A DNA stretch of 64,000 nucleotides from Ifrita kowaldi (lineage: Eukaryota; Chordata; Aves; Passeriformes; Cinclosomatidae), in NCBI GenBank assembly GCA_013398055.1, contig VZRS01008362.1:209497-273496 (forward strand), given 5' to 3'. How positions within the stretch are numbered: the stretch's first letter is position 1; each line of letters opens with the position of its first letter. Positions 52,801-63,604 of the stretch are shown here, in pieces. The position numbers were made by a program, and so were the translations under genes. The notes under the pieces are model-generated. The model did not search any database, was not told where the DNA came from, and was given only the letters and a program-made list of their open reading frames with translations.

Positions 52801-55800
52801 TCTTTTGGTGAATATCTGTAGGCACAGAATACAGGTCTCCAGCTTTGCTACACCAAAAAAAGTGTTACTTTATACTACTGATCCATATAGCAAGACAGTG
52901 AGACTATGGAAGCACTACAAAATGAAAATAAAGACTGAGAGAGAGCCATTTCATGGCCACATTTGGAAGTGCAAATTATGGTCTTTGAAGACAAACAAAA
53001 CACTTTTATTAGCACAATTCAAAGTGTCAGACCCTTGATTTCCACATGACATGACACAATAAAAATTGTAAATCTTCAGCCTTACTCATGACTGTAACCA
53101 ACAGTGAGTGACTAATGATAACACATTAACACCACAGTTTCAGCTAAACTGACTTGATATGATAATTTATGTAGTTCAGATAAATGTGTCGGCTAAATGT
53201 AAATCAATTGTTGCATGGCATTAGTCAAAGACCTAATGCTCACTGGAACTTGCAAAGTTTTGTCTGGGTCTCTTATCAGAACACTGTCAAAAGGATTGTC
53301 ATGAAGAACTTACATATTTTTATCAAATTATACTGTCTAACCTCTGAAAGAAGTGGTGGAGTCCAACAGACACAGGGTAGAGAGGTTAAAGAGATTCCTT
53401 GAACAGTACGAACTGCAAAACCTCATGCAGCAAACATTTCCCTAAAATATCTGGAGAAAACCGGGCCAAAATACAATAGTGAGCATAGATCTCATAAGGT
53501 CACACCCTTGGGAACTCCTTTGCCTTTCTAATTTTGTTACTGTTCTCAGTGTAAAAGATTAATGAATGATGTACTTAAAATATCTAAAACTGCTGGATGT
53601 GATAACCTACACAAAAACTTAAATCAAAAGTTACAGTTTTGTAAATATACTCCTGTGAAGGTCAGGAAATTCATGAACATGCTTAAGCTTGGAGAGAAAA
53701 CTGGATCTAGCAGCTGCAGGAAAATACAGTTGCTTAGCAGCTGTCCCAGATTGTTCTGGTGCCTTCACTTACAGAGTCTTTAGGGTCATCTTGAAACAAC
53801 AGAGATTTTGGTCTTGGTCTGCTACTGTACTTTGTTAATATCCTCAGGGTATGCTTGCAAATAGGAGTCACAAAAGGAATGTATTGCATCTTCCCAGATT
53901 CTGATGAGTCATTTAGTAAACTTCATTCCCATCCACAATCCTTCACCACTTTTGGAAATGTTGCATGGGAAACAATTATGAAAAACAAAGAGAATCCCTA
54001 CTCTGTAAGTTTAATCTTCATTAAACACCTGAAATAAAAATAGTTAATTTTTAAAAAGATAAGCTTGTGTTTCATAATGTTATAGTGATAATTATTTTTG
54101 ATGTGATGAAGCATTTTCATATATCAAGCTATACTTGGAGTATGAATGTTGAAAAAGTATCCATTCTTACCTTCTATTTTCCACATATAACAGATTCCTT
54201 AACAGAACACAAGAACAGAACATAAAGTTTCTTATTTTTCTTCTTCAACCTACCTTTTATATAGTAAATAGTTATTGTATACCATTAAAGTGAAATATTG
54301 AAATTATTTAATTAACCTTTTTTGACCTCTGTAAAATGCAAAAGCTATAAATATGGAGCAAATCAAATTGAGTTCTGCTGTAGGCAAGAAACCAGCCTCC
54401 AGTGGATTGCCTGCTGCTCAGATAGCATTTGCTAATTTCAGTCTTTATACTTCCACAGGAAAAACTGAGGGTACACACGCAGCATAGCTGTGTTTAGTGA
54501 TTTTCTATAGTTTGGTGTTACAAAAATCATTCTGATCTTAAAAAATGAGACATAGCTTAATCCAATTAATTCAGGCACAGTTAAATCTCTGTTGTAAGTG
54601 AAAAATTTCAGACAACTAACGTTGAGAAAAATAATTTTTTTAATGACATTTTGTATGTGTCCCTACTTACCCCTATTTCCACAGAAAGCCTCTAGCAAGG
54701 GCTAATTTACAGGTCACTCTAATCTTATCATTTGTCACTTAAAAACTTACTGACAATATGCTACAACACAGTCCTGATATTAATGAAAAAACCCAGCACC
54801 CATAATTTAGACCCATAAGAATCAAAATCTTGCTTTATACGTCATTATTTTAAAGTTAGTACCATCTTCTAACCACTGAAGTATTAATGACAACCAAATG
54901 CACTTGCCAAAAACAATTTTATGATTGTCAGAGAATCTAGATTCGCTTTATTAGTACCTTGAAAACCTTTTTATAGTTTCTTCTGCTCCTCTGTCATAAA
55001 TATTCTCCCTTATAACTCCTATATCTCACTGCTATAGAAACTTGAATATTGGATGCTAATCCATTAAATCTTCTGTATTACAGGTTTCTTATGGCTGCAC
55101 GTAGTGCAACACATACTTTTTATAATTCTTAATTCTATTTCCCACCTAGGAGCAAACTGTCTGATTTGATTGTCCTGTATCACAATGGCAAGTGATGTAA
55201 TGAAACACTTTACTGCGTTGTTATGTTTTAAAAGCATTAAAAACCATCTAGCAAACTTATAAAAGCTTGTATTCCATAGATTTCTAGGATTCACATGCAT
55301 TTCAATTTGATCACAGATAACAATGTTTTGCTAAAAAAAAATATAGGTTTATTTACTTGCAAAATAATGGAGCAGTTACAGTAACAAACACCTCTCACCT
55401 ACTCTGAAACAACAGTTTAACAGACTGACATGTTGTTGTATTTTGCATAATTCCTTCCAGTTTACTCCTTTTCAAGTAGATTTCCACTATTTTTCTTCCA
55501 AAGATGAGTGAAGTCAGTTCCATATTTTGAGCCAGTAACAATTTGCAACGTAAGTCATTATTTATCTTAGTAGTCAAAATGCCTGTGTTCATTTGTGATT
55601 TATTGGCTTAATACAAGAGATTCACACTCTCCAGGGTAAAAAAAATATCCTGACACTTTCACTGACTTCATTCATAATGATTATGCTTCTGAGATAGAAC
55701 AGATTTAAAGTGTTAGGCAAATATTTCAGAAGACTGACTAGATCAAAGCTGGTAAGCTCATACAAAAAAAAAAAAAAGTAAATAACTGAATCCTAATAAA

Positions 55801-56155
55801 TGACCAAATAGATACACAAAGCCATGTTAACATCACTAAAATTGAAAAATCAAAGACTTAAGAAATACCAGGATTCAGAATTGCCTATGCAACCTTAATT
55901 TGTCCTCGTTCTGCAGATACATTATAATGAAGTATTTAATTAAGATTAATGTCAAAGGTAACCACTAATTCCAAGTGGCCAATTTTCATTACACAGCTCT
56001 GTGTGTTCTTAGTCCAGTTCACACTGGTTTTAGGATGCCTGCAGTACTTCACATTCCTGCAGATAAGACACTTTGGTATGAAGCTGGGAACTGAGAAAAT
56101 GAGCATTAATATCAATTTATTAGCACTGTAAAAACATTTGGTCTGAGTGACTTAC
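46821..56155. other. Long unique non-coding stretch
   Basis: No recognised gene, RNA or repeat family in over 9 kb. Open frames reach 118 codons (minus 47867-48223) with no recognisable product. A GC-richer patch lies at about 48560-49050, an irregular GAGA purine tract at 50931-50967, and A14 at 55764-55777. Isolated donor-like sites occur (49284, 52262, 54170 on the minus strand) without convincing exons. Consistent with intron or intergenic DNA. Confidence 0.5.
50931..50967. repeat. Irregular GA-rich purine tract
   Basis: GAGAGAAAGAGAGATGAGAG-type sequence followed by ACACAGAAGGAGAGACA; low complexity without an exact unit. Confidence 0.65.
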
Positions 56156-56257
56156 CTAACATCAGAGAGGAACTCTGAGGCATAGTGAAACATAATCCAA
56201 TTCTCAAAGGCCTCATTTAGTTTCTCAGAGACTGTCTTTCCCACTTCTTTCAGACCT
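56156..56257 (-). other. Exon-like segment (102 bases, phase 2-2), unconfirmed
   Basis: On the minus strand 102 bases lie between an acceptor AG (TATGGCAG, ending at 56258) and a strong donor GATGTTAG/GTAAGTCAC at 56156/56155. Only one frame is open; the peptide begins GLKEVGKTVSEKLNEAFEN and ends FHYASEFLSDV, with the hydrophobic spacing of an amphipathic helix. Length is a multiple of three and the phases at both ends agree, as in many cassette exons. Two weak points: the pyrimidine tract before the acceptor is poor, and the plus strand in the same place shows an acceptor-like TCCCACTTCTTTCAG. The frame is open for 46 codons in all. I recognise no family. Confidence 0.25.
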
Positions 56258-59102
56258 CTGCCATATTGAACACATATTTTCCATTTTTTCTTCAGCTAAT
56301 GAATTAGTGATTCTATCTATCAGTGTCTTCCTTCTCCTCAAACCCATGAATCATCCCCAGAGCTTCTTCTTGGGCTGATTGAGCCCAAGGCTTTGTGTTA
56401 TGTGGAGGAGGGGTAGAACAGGACAACAGATGGACAAGGCACGGAAGAAAACAGAAGGAAGAGCTATCAGGCAGTTTTAGTTCATCATATAAAAATGCAA
56501 AAGCAACATAAAGATTGTATAACTAACAAGTTCATGTCTTTCATTATGACCATCTCCAAACTATAAGATCCTTACACACAGTAAATGTATGTATTTCCCT
56601 AAAATTTATGGGAGTGAATGACGGAGAAAAAATGTTATCACATCGAGATCCATGCAGATCACCAAAGGCTTAGAGTCTTTAAATCCACCTGACATCTTTT
56701 TATTTGAGCTCATCAGTTAGGGAGCGGTATAGAAAATTACTATTTCCTAGAGGAGACAGTAACTTCCTAAATACTTTATCATATCAGATATTTACTAAAA
56801 GCAGATGCGTTATGACAGTGAGATACAATGAGTTTTGGGCCCTGCAAAGCAGTTTGGGTACTGACATTTCTTCCTTTTGTTTAAAGCCTGAAGTTTTGTT
56901 ATTCTCCTAGTTTGTCTCATCTACCAGTAGCTACTTTTATCATTCCCCTTTCCATTCCTCTGGCTTCTTAGCTTATGCTGTGTAAGTTGTACTACTTAAA
57001 TCTCGATTTTCTCTTTCTTCCTTTGTGTCTTCCTTTTTCTGGTCTCTTGATTTTTTACTGTTGGACTTTATTTTCTGGTTTTTCATCACCACACAGTTTC
57101 CCTTTGTTACCTGTTTTCTAGTCTTGACTCATGCTCCACATCCTGTGGCCCCTAAGTCCTTGAGTCTGGACTCAAGGATTCTAAGTTCCTCTTTGAAGCT
57201 TTACTCTGCCTTACCCTTCTTATTTCCCAAATAATCTGCTGGTCCTAAACTCCTCATCTGGATGGCCTTAAATTCCTTTCATTCTGGGGTCTCAACATGT
57301 TCTCCTTGCTTTTGTTTTCCTTAATGACTGTTTATCTTCCCTCAGATTTCAACCTCAGCGTTATGCCAGCCTTTTTCATCCAGTCAACCTGTAGTCCTAA
57401 TTTTACCCTGACCTTCCATCACACCTGTGCTTTTTCTAGAGCTAGTCTCCCAAAATAATTTGTCTGAATATATTTTACCTTCCTCCCTTGTGGATTTTTC
57501 CTCTGTTCCTTTTTTTTTTTGTTGTACCACATGACATCCTTTTGATTCTGCCTAGCGTCAGCAGATCAAAAGACGACACAAATCTCTGAAACCAAAGACT
57601 TAGATCTATTCCCAACTCCTTGGGAACTGTGGTCTCTCAGACTACATCTGCTGGGAATTAACAGGAGCAGGGCTGCTTCCTAAGGAAAGGTGAGCCAGGA
57701 ACACAGGGATGCCCAGCCCACGAGGACAGAGGCCTCACCACCCACACCCCAGTCCCACAGTGCTGAAGCAAGGACAGACCCAGAGGTTATAGCAAAGTCC
57801 AGCCAGGACTCCAGACTGTAAGGCAATGTCACAGTCCTGGAGCAGGTCAGAGACCACACTGTGAAGGCTGAGGTTAGGTTCAGTGGTCACAAGATCAAGA
57901 AATTGATTAAAATCTGGCTCAAAGTATTCCATGACCAAGTAGGAGTAGGACTAAGCTAGAGACATGCACTCTCCTGACACAGATCAGCTTAAACAGAGCT
58001 CCTGAGCCCATGGGTGTGGGTGGAGACCCCAGATGAACGGGATCATTAGGGGTTATTAATTCCCTCAGCATCCTGACTGAACAGAAGAGCAAATACCGGA
58101 GAACACAATTTCTCATATTCCCTGGTTTCTTCGGTGTGCATGCCAGGATACAATCAAGCAGGTCTTCAATAAGGACAATTGTGGCACCAGAACTGGTCAG
58201 ACAGAGGTCAAGCAGAGTCTGCTCTTTCTGCTCCTAACGGTGGTATCTAACATTACAATCTCATTCCCATTGCTGGAAAGAGCACTGGTAATCCAGTCTA
58301 GCTGTATTTCACTGCTAGATCATCTAATTCTTGGGAGGCTGTTAGCAGAGACAGAATATGTAGAAATTATAAAGGCTATAATCTTTAAAGTCAGTTGTGT
58401 GCTTTTTTTAAATTTCCCTTAGGCTTATGCCTTCGGCTGATTTTCATAGAGACAGCAAAAGAAATGCTCTTTTCACAAAGGTCCTATGAATTCTTAGAGC
58501 CTTGCCTTAAAAAGCATGGATGTGCTTGAACAAATATTTTAGGAGTCTTTAGTATGGGCAAACTGATATATTTGTTCAATTCTATGAGTCTTACTCTGGA
58601 TCAGTTAAAATACTTTGACTTGTATTTGGAAACATTTTCAATAATGGGATGCAATAATGTGAAAATCTTAGCCTGAAAAAACCCAAATGTTGGGTTCTAA
58701 ATGTCTAAAGCCTCCTTTATATGACCAGAACACGTGAGAAAACCATTGTATTCTTGTCAGTAATCGAAACTGCTCTTAAGAAAGTAAAATGGATGACATG
58801 ATGTTCTACAGAAGGAACAACTCCCTTCTTACTGAGATTTTGAATACTTCTTTGTCTCTTCAGCTGGGTGCAAGAGAGGTCTGTGCTTAAGTGATAAAAG
58901 GCAAAGCAATTACAAATTAGAAAACATTAGAAATAAAAAAAATAAAAAATTAGATAAATGGAAAAATACATATTCCAAAGATGTCATCTTGGATGTATTC
59001 TAAACTATATGCAAATCTGTTCAAGCACATTTAAGACACAATTAGTGTCTATTTAATTCCATGCATTAATATGTTTCTATGGCCAACTGTAACATGCATT
59101 AC
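56258..59102. other. Unique non-coding stretch with a pyrimidine-rich part
   Basis: A long T- and C-rich part runs from about 56930 to 57530 on the + strand, with short TTCC/TTTC steps but no exact unit. A GC-richer patch with inexact AGG/CAG content follows at about 57640-58060. No gene or known repeat family is recognised in either. Confidence 0.45.
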
Positions 59103-59362
59103 ATAGAATCACAGAATATCCTGCATTGGAAGGGCTCCACAAGGATCAGAGAATCAGAGAATCAGAGAATATCCTGAGTTGGAAGGGAGCCATCAGGATC
59201 ACTGAGTCAAACTCCTGGTCCTGCACAGGACACCCAAAGAACTACACCATGTGCCTGAGAGCATTGTCCAAATGCTTCTTGAGCTCTGTCAGGCTTGGTG
59301 CTGTGACCACTGCCCAGGGGTTCCAGTGCCCAACCACCCTCTGGATTCCACAGCCATGGCTG
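59103..59362 (-). mobile_element. CR1 non-LTR retrotransposon 3' fragment with duplicated tail
   Basis: The + strand starts with ATAGAATCACAGAATATCC and 'tgcattggaagggctccacaaggatca', then three AGAGAATC-type octamers, then a second start 'agaatatcctgagttggaagggagccatcaggatcactgagtcaaactcctggtcctgcacaggacacccaa', 'tgtccaaatgcttcttgagctctgtcaggcttggtgctgtgacc' and 'ttccagtgcccaaccaccct'. This is a CR1 tail on the minus strand, whose last 45 or so bases occur twice (59103-59147 and about 59155-59200). The rest ends at about 59362. A 97-codon frame over it is a remnant. Confidence 0.93.
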
Positions 59363-60312
59363 GAAGTTTTAAAAAAATCCCAAGGAAGTAATGGTATAAG
59401 AGCTGGTAAAGTTATATAACTCCCCAATTCTGTCATTTTGGGTAGGGAACAGTTCTTCAAGTAGTTGCTTCTTGGTTGAGGGTTAGAAGGCGTAGGAAAG
59501 TACACACTTCTGCTAATTATCAAACACTCTAGGAAGTGGGAGACCTAACTAGGATATATGGAGAATCATGTTAGCAGCACCATTTTTTCTGCGTCTTCAT
59601 TCCACAAATTATATGGATGAGAGGTCAGGTAATGAATAAGATAATTCTGCTTCCACTCATCATTGGTAATTCTCTTCTGCAATTATATTCACCAACTCAA
59701 AATGTAGATTAGGTATTTTTCAATGAGAATGATACCAGTGAGGTTTGACCTTGGTTTACTTTGCATTGGCATTGCATCGACAGGGTTGTTTTATAGACTT
59801 TTTTCTTCTCCAAAAGTCTGTGAAATATCTCACATTTATAATTGCTTTATAAATGGGACTTCATCCCACACATATTTTATATGTAGTATTCGCAGCAAGC
59901 AATTCCTTTTACTTGCTTCATCTTACTAACTAACATAGAACAAAATTTCACTGAATTCATAATATTGCTCTGGAACTGATACATTCTGTATATTTACACA
60001 CCAATATGTTTTATGGAAATGAACACATTTCTTCTCTGGAGCATATTTTCAAACTTCAATTGCTCTTTACTGAAGCCAACTTTTTTTTTTCAAACAAAAA
60101 AAAAGTGCAATGCGTTTCATGTCTATATATTTTTATTCACGCCAATGTATTTTCACAGTTGGATAGATTTAACTAAATTACTGGTTACAGTATTTGTTCA
60201 AACCATTGCATTTTTGCTGGCATCTGGTAAGTAAATGTTATCTGGCCTTTTTTTTTTTTTTAAGTAATCAGCTTCCAACAAACCCAAACCATTAAAAACA
60301 ACAGCGACTCAC
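59363..60312. other. Unique non-coding stretch
   Basis: No recognised feature. T14 is at 60248-60261, and a donor-like CTG/GTAAGT lies at about 60227-60233 on the + strand. Open frames are 73 codons or shorter. Confidence 0.45.
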
Positions 60313-60713
60313 CTCCACCACTCAAAATTTCTTGCCCAAAGCAAGTAAAACCCCAACCCTGCTGCTGCAGCTGCTGCAGTATGGTAAAGGGTAATGCAGA
60401 AGGGAAATGCACAGACTCCAGTGACGAACAGCTGGTGCTCTGATTTCCACACAGGCCGGGACTGGTGCACCAGGCGGGGAAATGCACTTTCTGTGATCCC
60501 TCCTGGATCTAGGGACCCTCCACATGAGGGAAGCAATGGTGCCACTTTCAGGTGTGGTGGGGCAAATAGAAGCATTAAGGACTTTTTAAGGACTACTGCA
60601 GGAGGCTGTTTTTCAGACAGAGATTTCTTCAAGGCCAGGAGGCAACTGCAGTGGGGTTTTCTCACAAGATTATTTTTTTTTACTGAGCCATGCAAATAAA
60701 TCTCACTTTCCAA
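60313..60713 (-). other. Longest open frame of the window, ending at a donor-like site; unconfirmed exon
   Basis: The minus strand has a 134-codon frame whose stop is the TGA of a strong donor-like GGTGGAG/GTGAGTCG (exon end 60313). Within it, a strong pyrimidine-rich acceptor (ending ATACTGCAG at 60374) would define a 61-base exon 60313-60373 starting with CAG/CTG repeats; in another frame this reads QLQQQGWGFTCFGQ. The 134-codon frame contains a run of seven alanines from the same CAG/CTG repeat. Both readings are possible and I recognise neither. The segment is GC-richer than its flanks, which lengthens frames by chance. It lies about 3 kb from the CpG-rich edge, so an early exon of a leftward gene is conceivable. 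Confidence 0.22.
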
Positions 60714-61777
60714 ATTGCTGTTTTTAATGCGATTGTGAGTGTTTAGCAGTTTTGCAACTGAGGATAGATCTGTCTCTAACTTCTGTCACTAGCAGCTTGC
60801 TGTCTCCTTATTTCCTGTGGGGCTTTTTTAGTTGGTTTTGGAACTCTGCAGCCATATTTTGACTACTTCTTCACTACTCTCTAGATTATACAAAATTTAC
60901 TTTAAGATATCTATTATAGGACATAGCACAGAACAATTGTTTCTAGAGCTATGTTTCCCAGCTTGTAACACCGGAAGTTTCTCTCTCCTTAAATTATCTA
61001 TACATCTTCCACCATTTGCTGAACTCAACAAAACCATAATATTTTGCCAAATATACGTTTTCCTTGGGTTACTTCTCCCTAATTACTGATCATTGATGCT
61101 ATCAAGGAGAGTTATTAAAAAGCATGATTATCCCTTCAGATTTTGCTTGTCTTCCAAGGCAAACTCTAGAGGTACTCTAACCCAACTCAACAGAGATGGC
61201 TCCTTCTAGAAGAGCGGGAGTTTAGCTTTTCAGAGAGAAGCCCAAGGCCTTGCTGATCAGGAGAAAAAGTGTGCAAGAAAATTAATCAGATCATGTAGCA
61301 CACCCAGACATGAAGCAGTCGGTGATCCCAGCTGTCTTTTGTGACTGCATGCAGTTCCACCAACTATTCACCCATACCTGTGAGATCTTCACCACCTAGA
61401 AAAGGATGAACAGGAAATAATGGAGAGGAAACAACTAAGAAAGCTGGCTGCTCTGCTGGAGGAAGGGTTTGTCTGTTCTTTTTTGAGTGAAAACCAACAA
61501 GAAAAAGATTGGGAAGTAGGAGAATGTGATGTAAGATCCATGCTGAAAGTGTAAGGGAAGTTGAGCAACTTGTTATGTACCAATTTAATGAGAGGAAATA
61601 CTTGAGGACTCTTTCTGAATCATGCTTGGGGATTAAATTGTTTTGCTTTCTTTAGCATTAGGAATATTTGTACATATGAACATTTGTACATGTCACCTTG
61701 ATGAACAACAGGATTATGCAGAAGAACATATTCCTGGTTCTGATAAAATTTTTGCCTTCTGCATCTGATTTTCAGCA

Positions 61778-61818
61778 TTATCTCTTATTATCTCTTATAC
61801 CCTAATATTTTAGGGTAT
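61778..61818. repeat. Tandem decamer next to a hairpin with CCCTAA/TTAGGG arms
   Basis: TTATCTCTTA occurs twice in tandem just before a perfect inverted repeat: ATACCCTAA (61797-61805), loop TATT, TTAGGGTAT (61810-61818). Each arm contains one vertebrate telomere hexamer, facing each other. One hexamer per arm is too little to call an interstitial telomere. Confidence 0.6.
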
Positions 61819-62620
61819 TACTCTTTACTCTGTTCTGAAGTGTGTTTCCTGAAGAAGCCCTGCTGCCCTTTTGGTCTGGAAGCAAGGAAGCTTCTGGCCA
61901 TGCTGCTCATGAGCTCCAGCTCCACAGACCAATTGCAAAGTTCTGTGTTTGGTTCAGATGTCAGCTGCCACTGGATGTCATAAGATGCGTTACTATGCCT
62001 ACAGAAACGACGAAATTAGCACAGTTGAGTTAATCAGTAGAAGTATGACATCATGCCTGGCAGTCGAAATGATTTTATTGATACATTTTTCAGATATATA
62101 GTTAGTCAAAAATCCAAGGGACTTTTGCTGGAAATTTTTTTCTCTATCAATATGTTGCTAGCTCATTTCAGACCCATCTAAGCCAGAAATGACCGGCAAG
62201 AACTGGTATTTCTGGTTATACTCCTGACATGGGGCATGATGTGATGTCCATGTTACTGAATTCTGGGAAGAAAAGGTCAGCTGCTGTTTCTAAACACTCA
62301 GATCAACTTTTCCAAGTGTACTAATATGGCAAGGACTTGAAAACCCCATGATGTACAGACAGGCACTTCATTCCTACACCTGCCAGAGGACCCCGTTTTA
62401 CATCTTTTAATCACCAAGCTGGGAAGACACTTGTATCTTTCCTGTAATGTTTCCTGGAACAAGACTACAATCAAAAGTATGTCTTGTCAAAAGTACAGAG
62501 CTATCAGCTGTCATAATTAATGCAAAAGCACTTCAGGATGGATTACAGTCCTGCCTTAGTAAAGGATTTACATTGCTTATTTTGTGGGAATTGGTTTTTT
62601 AATTTCCTCCACCAGCAACT

Positions 62621-62637
62621 AAAAAAAAAAAAAAAAA
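62621..62637. repeat. A17 homopolymer
   Basis: Seventeen A bases, the longest fully read homopolymer in the window. No retrotransposon body is seen next to it. Confidence 0.85.
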
Positions 62638-63604
62638 GCATTTGTTGACATTTATAGGGCTGCCTTAAAAATGATGACTTGATCCTTTTTTAAGTCTTCT
62701 AATAGATTCTGGCAATCATTCCCCATTCATTACTGCTGTACCTGCACTGAACCTTAAGAACAGTTGTAAAAGCTTTGCCTGTTGTGTCTTTTTTCACTGA
62801 GAATAAAAGTCCAAGTAGAGCAAATATCTACTCATGCATTCGAGACAGACTACAACTGCTTCCCTGTCCTAGGAGACATTCCAGAGCAACATCCTCTATA
62901 GTGTTAACATAGTCCTCCAAAGGCATGGGGATGGATGTGGTGGTCCTTTGCTACAAAATCATACAAATGCTAGAACTTAAAAATGTAGTTCTGTGATTTG
63001 ATTCTGTATTTGATGTGAACATCTTTTGGAGATAGGGGGAACTCAGTATAAATCCTGATGCAGTCTCAACTGCTGCCAGGCATAATCATCACTTGCTAAT
63101 GAACAAAGTGGAAGATACGACTACAGAATATGTAACTTCCCAGATCCCACTCCAGTGCAAGCTCTTCGAGGTGAAGTTGACAACTGATCACACTTCCTTG
63201 ACGATCTGAGACCATGCCCCCTTCAGAGAAATGAGCTTTTAAAGAGCTTCCCTCTCCTGCAGGTAAGACTATTTCACCACTTATCTCTGCAAAGCTCTTT
63301 GCTGTCAAAGAGCTGGGACATCAAGGTGGAATTCAGAGAGGTAGTGTGGGAAACATACTGCATGGTGTAGGGGAGAAAACCTCAACAGGGAAAGCATGGA
63401 ACCAGAACTGGATAAATACCTGGTCATTACAGGCATTTGGGTGCACGGGAATCCTGCTTTCTACAGGATGAGGCAACACGATTCCTCCATAGGGTGTTTA
63501 CAGACAGATCCAGCAACTTAAAAACCAGGCATTTTGATTTTACTGAGAGGCTTAGGCAAAAGGTGGCCCATACAGTGCTAAACACCAAATACACAAAGGT
63601 GAAG

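Larger units (their letters stand above)
60714..63604. other. Unique non-coding stretch
   Basis: No gene or repeat family recognised. It contains a 22-base hairpin with telomere-like arms (61797-61818), an A17 run (62621-62637), and a donor-like CTGCAG/GTAAGA at 63257-63267 on the + strand. A 65-codon plus-strand frame at 63437-63634 runs into the CpG-rich edge but is not recognised. Confidence 0.45.

Noticed and set aside
59126..59523. 97- and 93-codon frames on opposite strands
   Set aside because: They are read through the CR1 tail and its flank.
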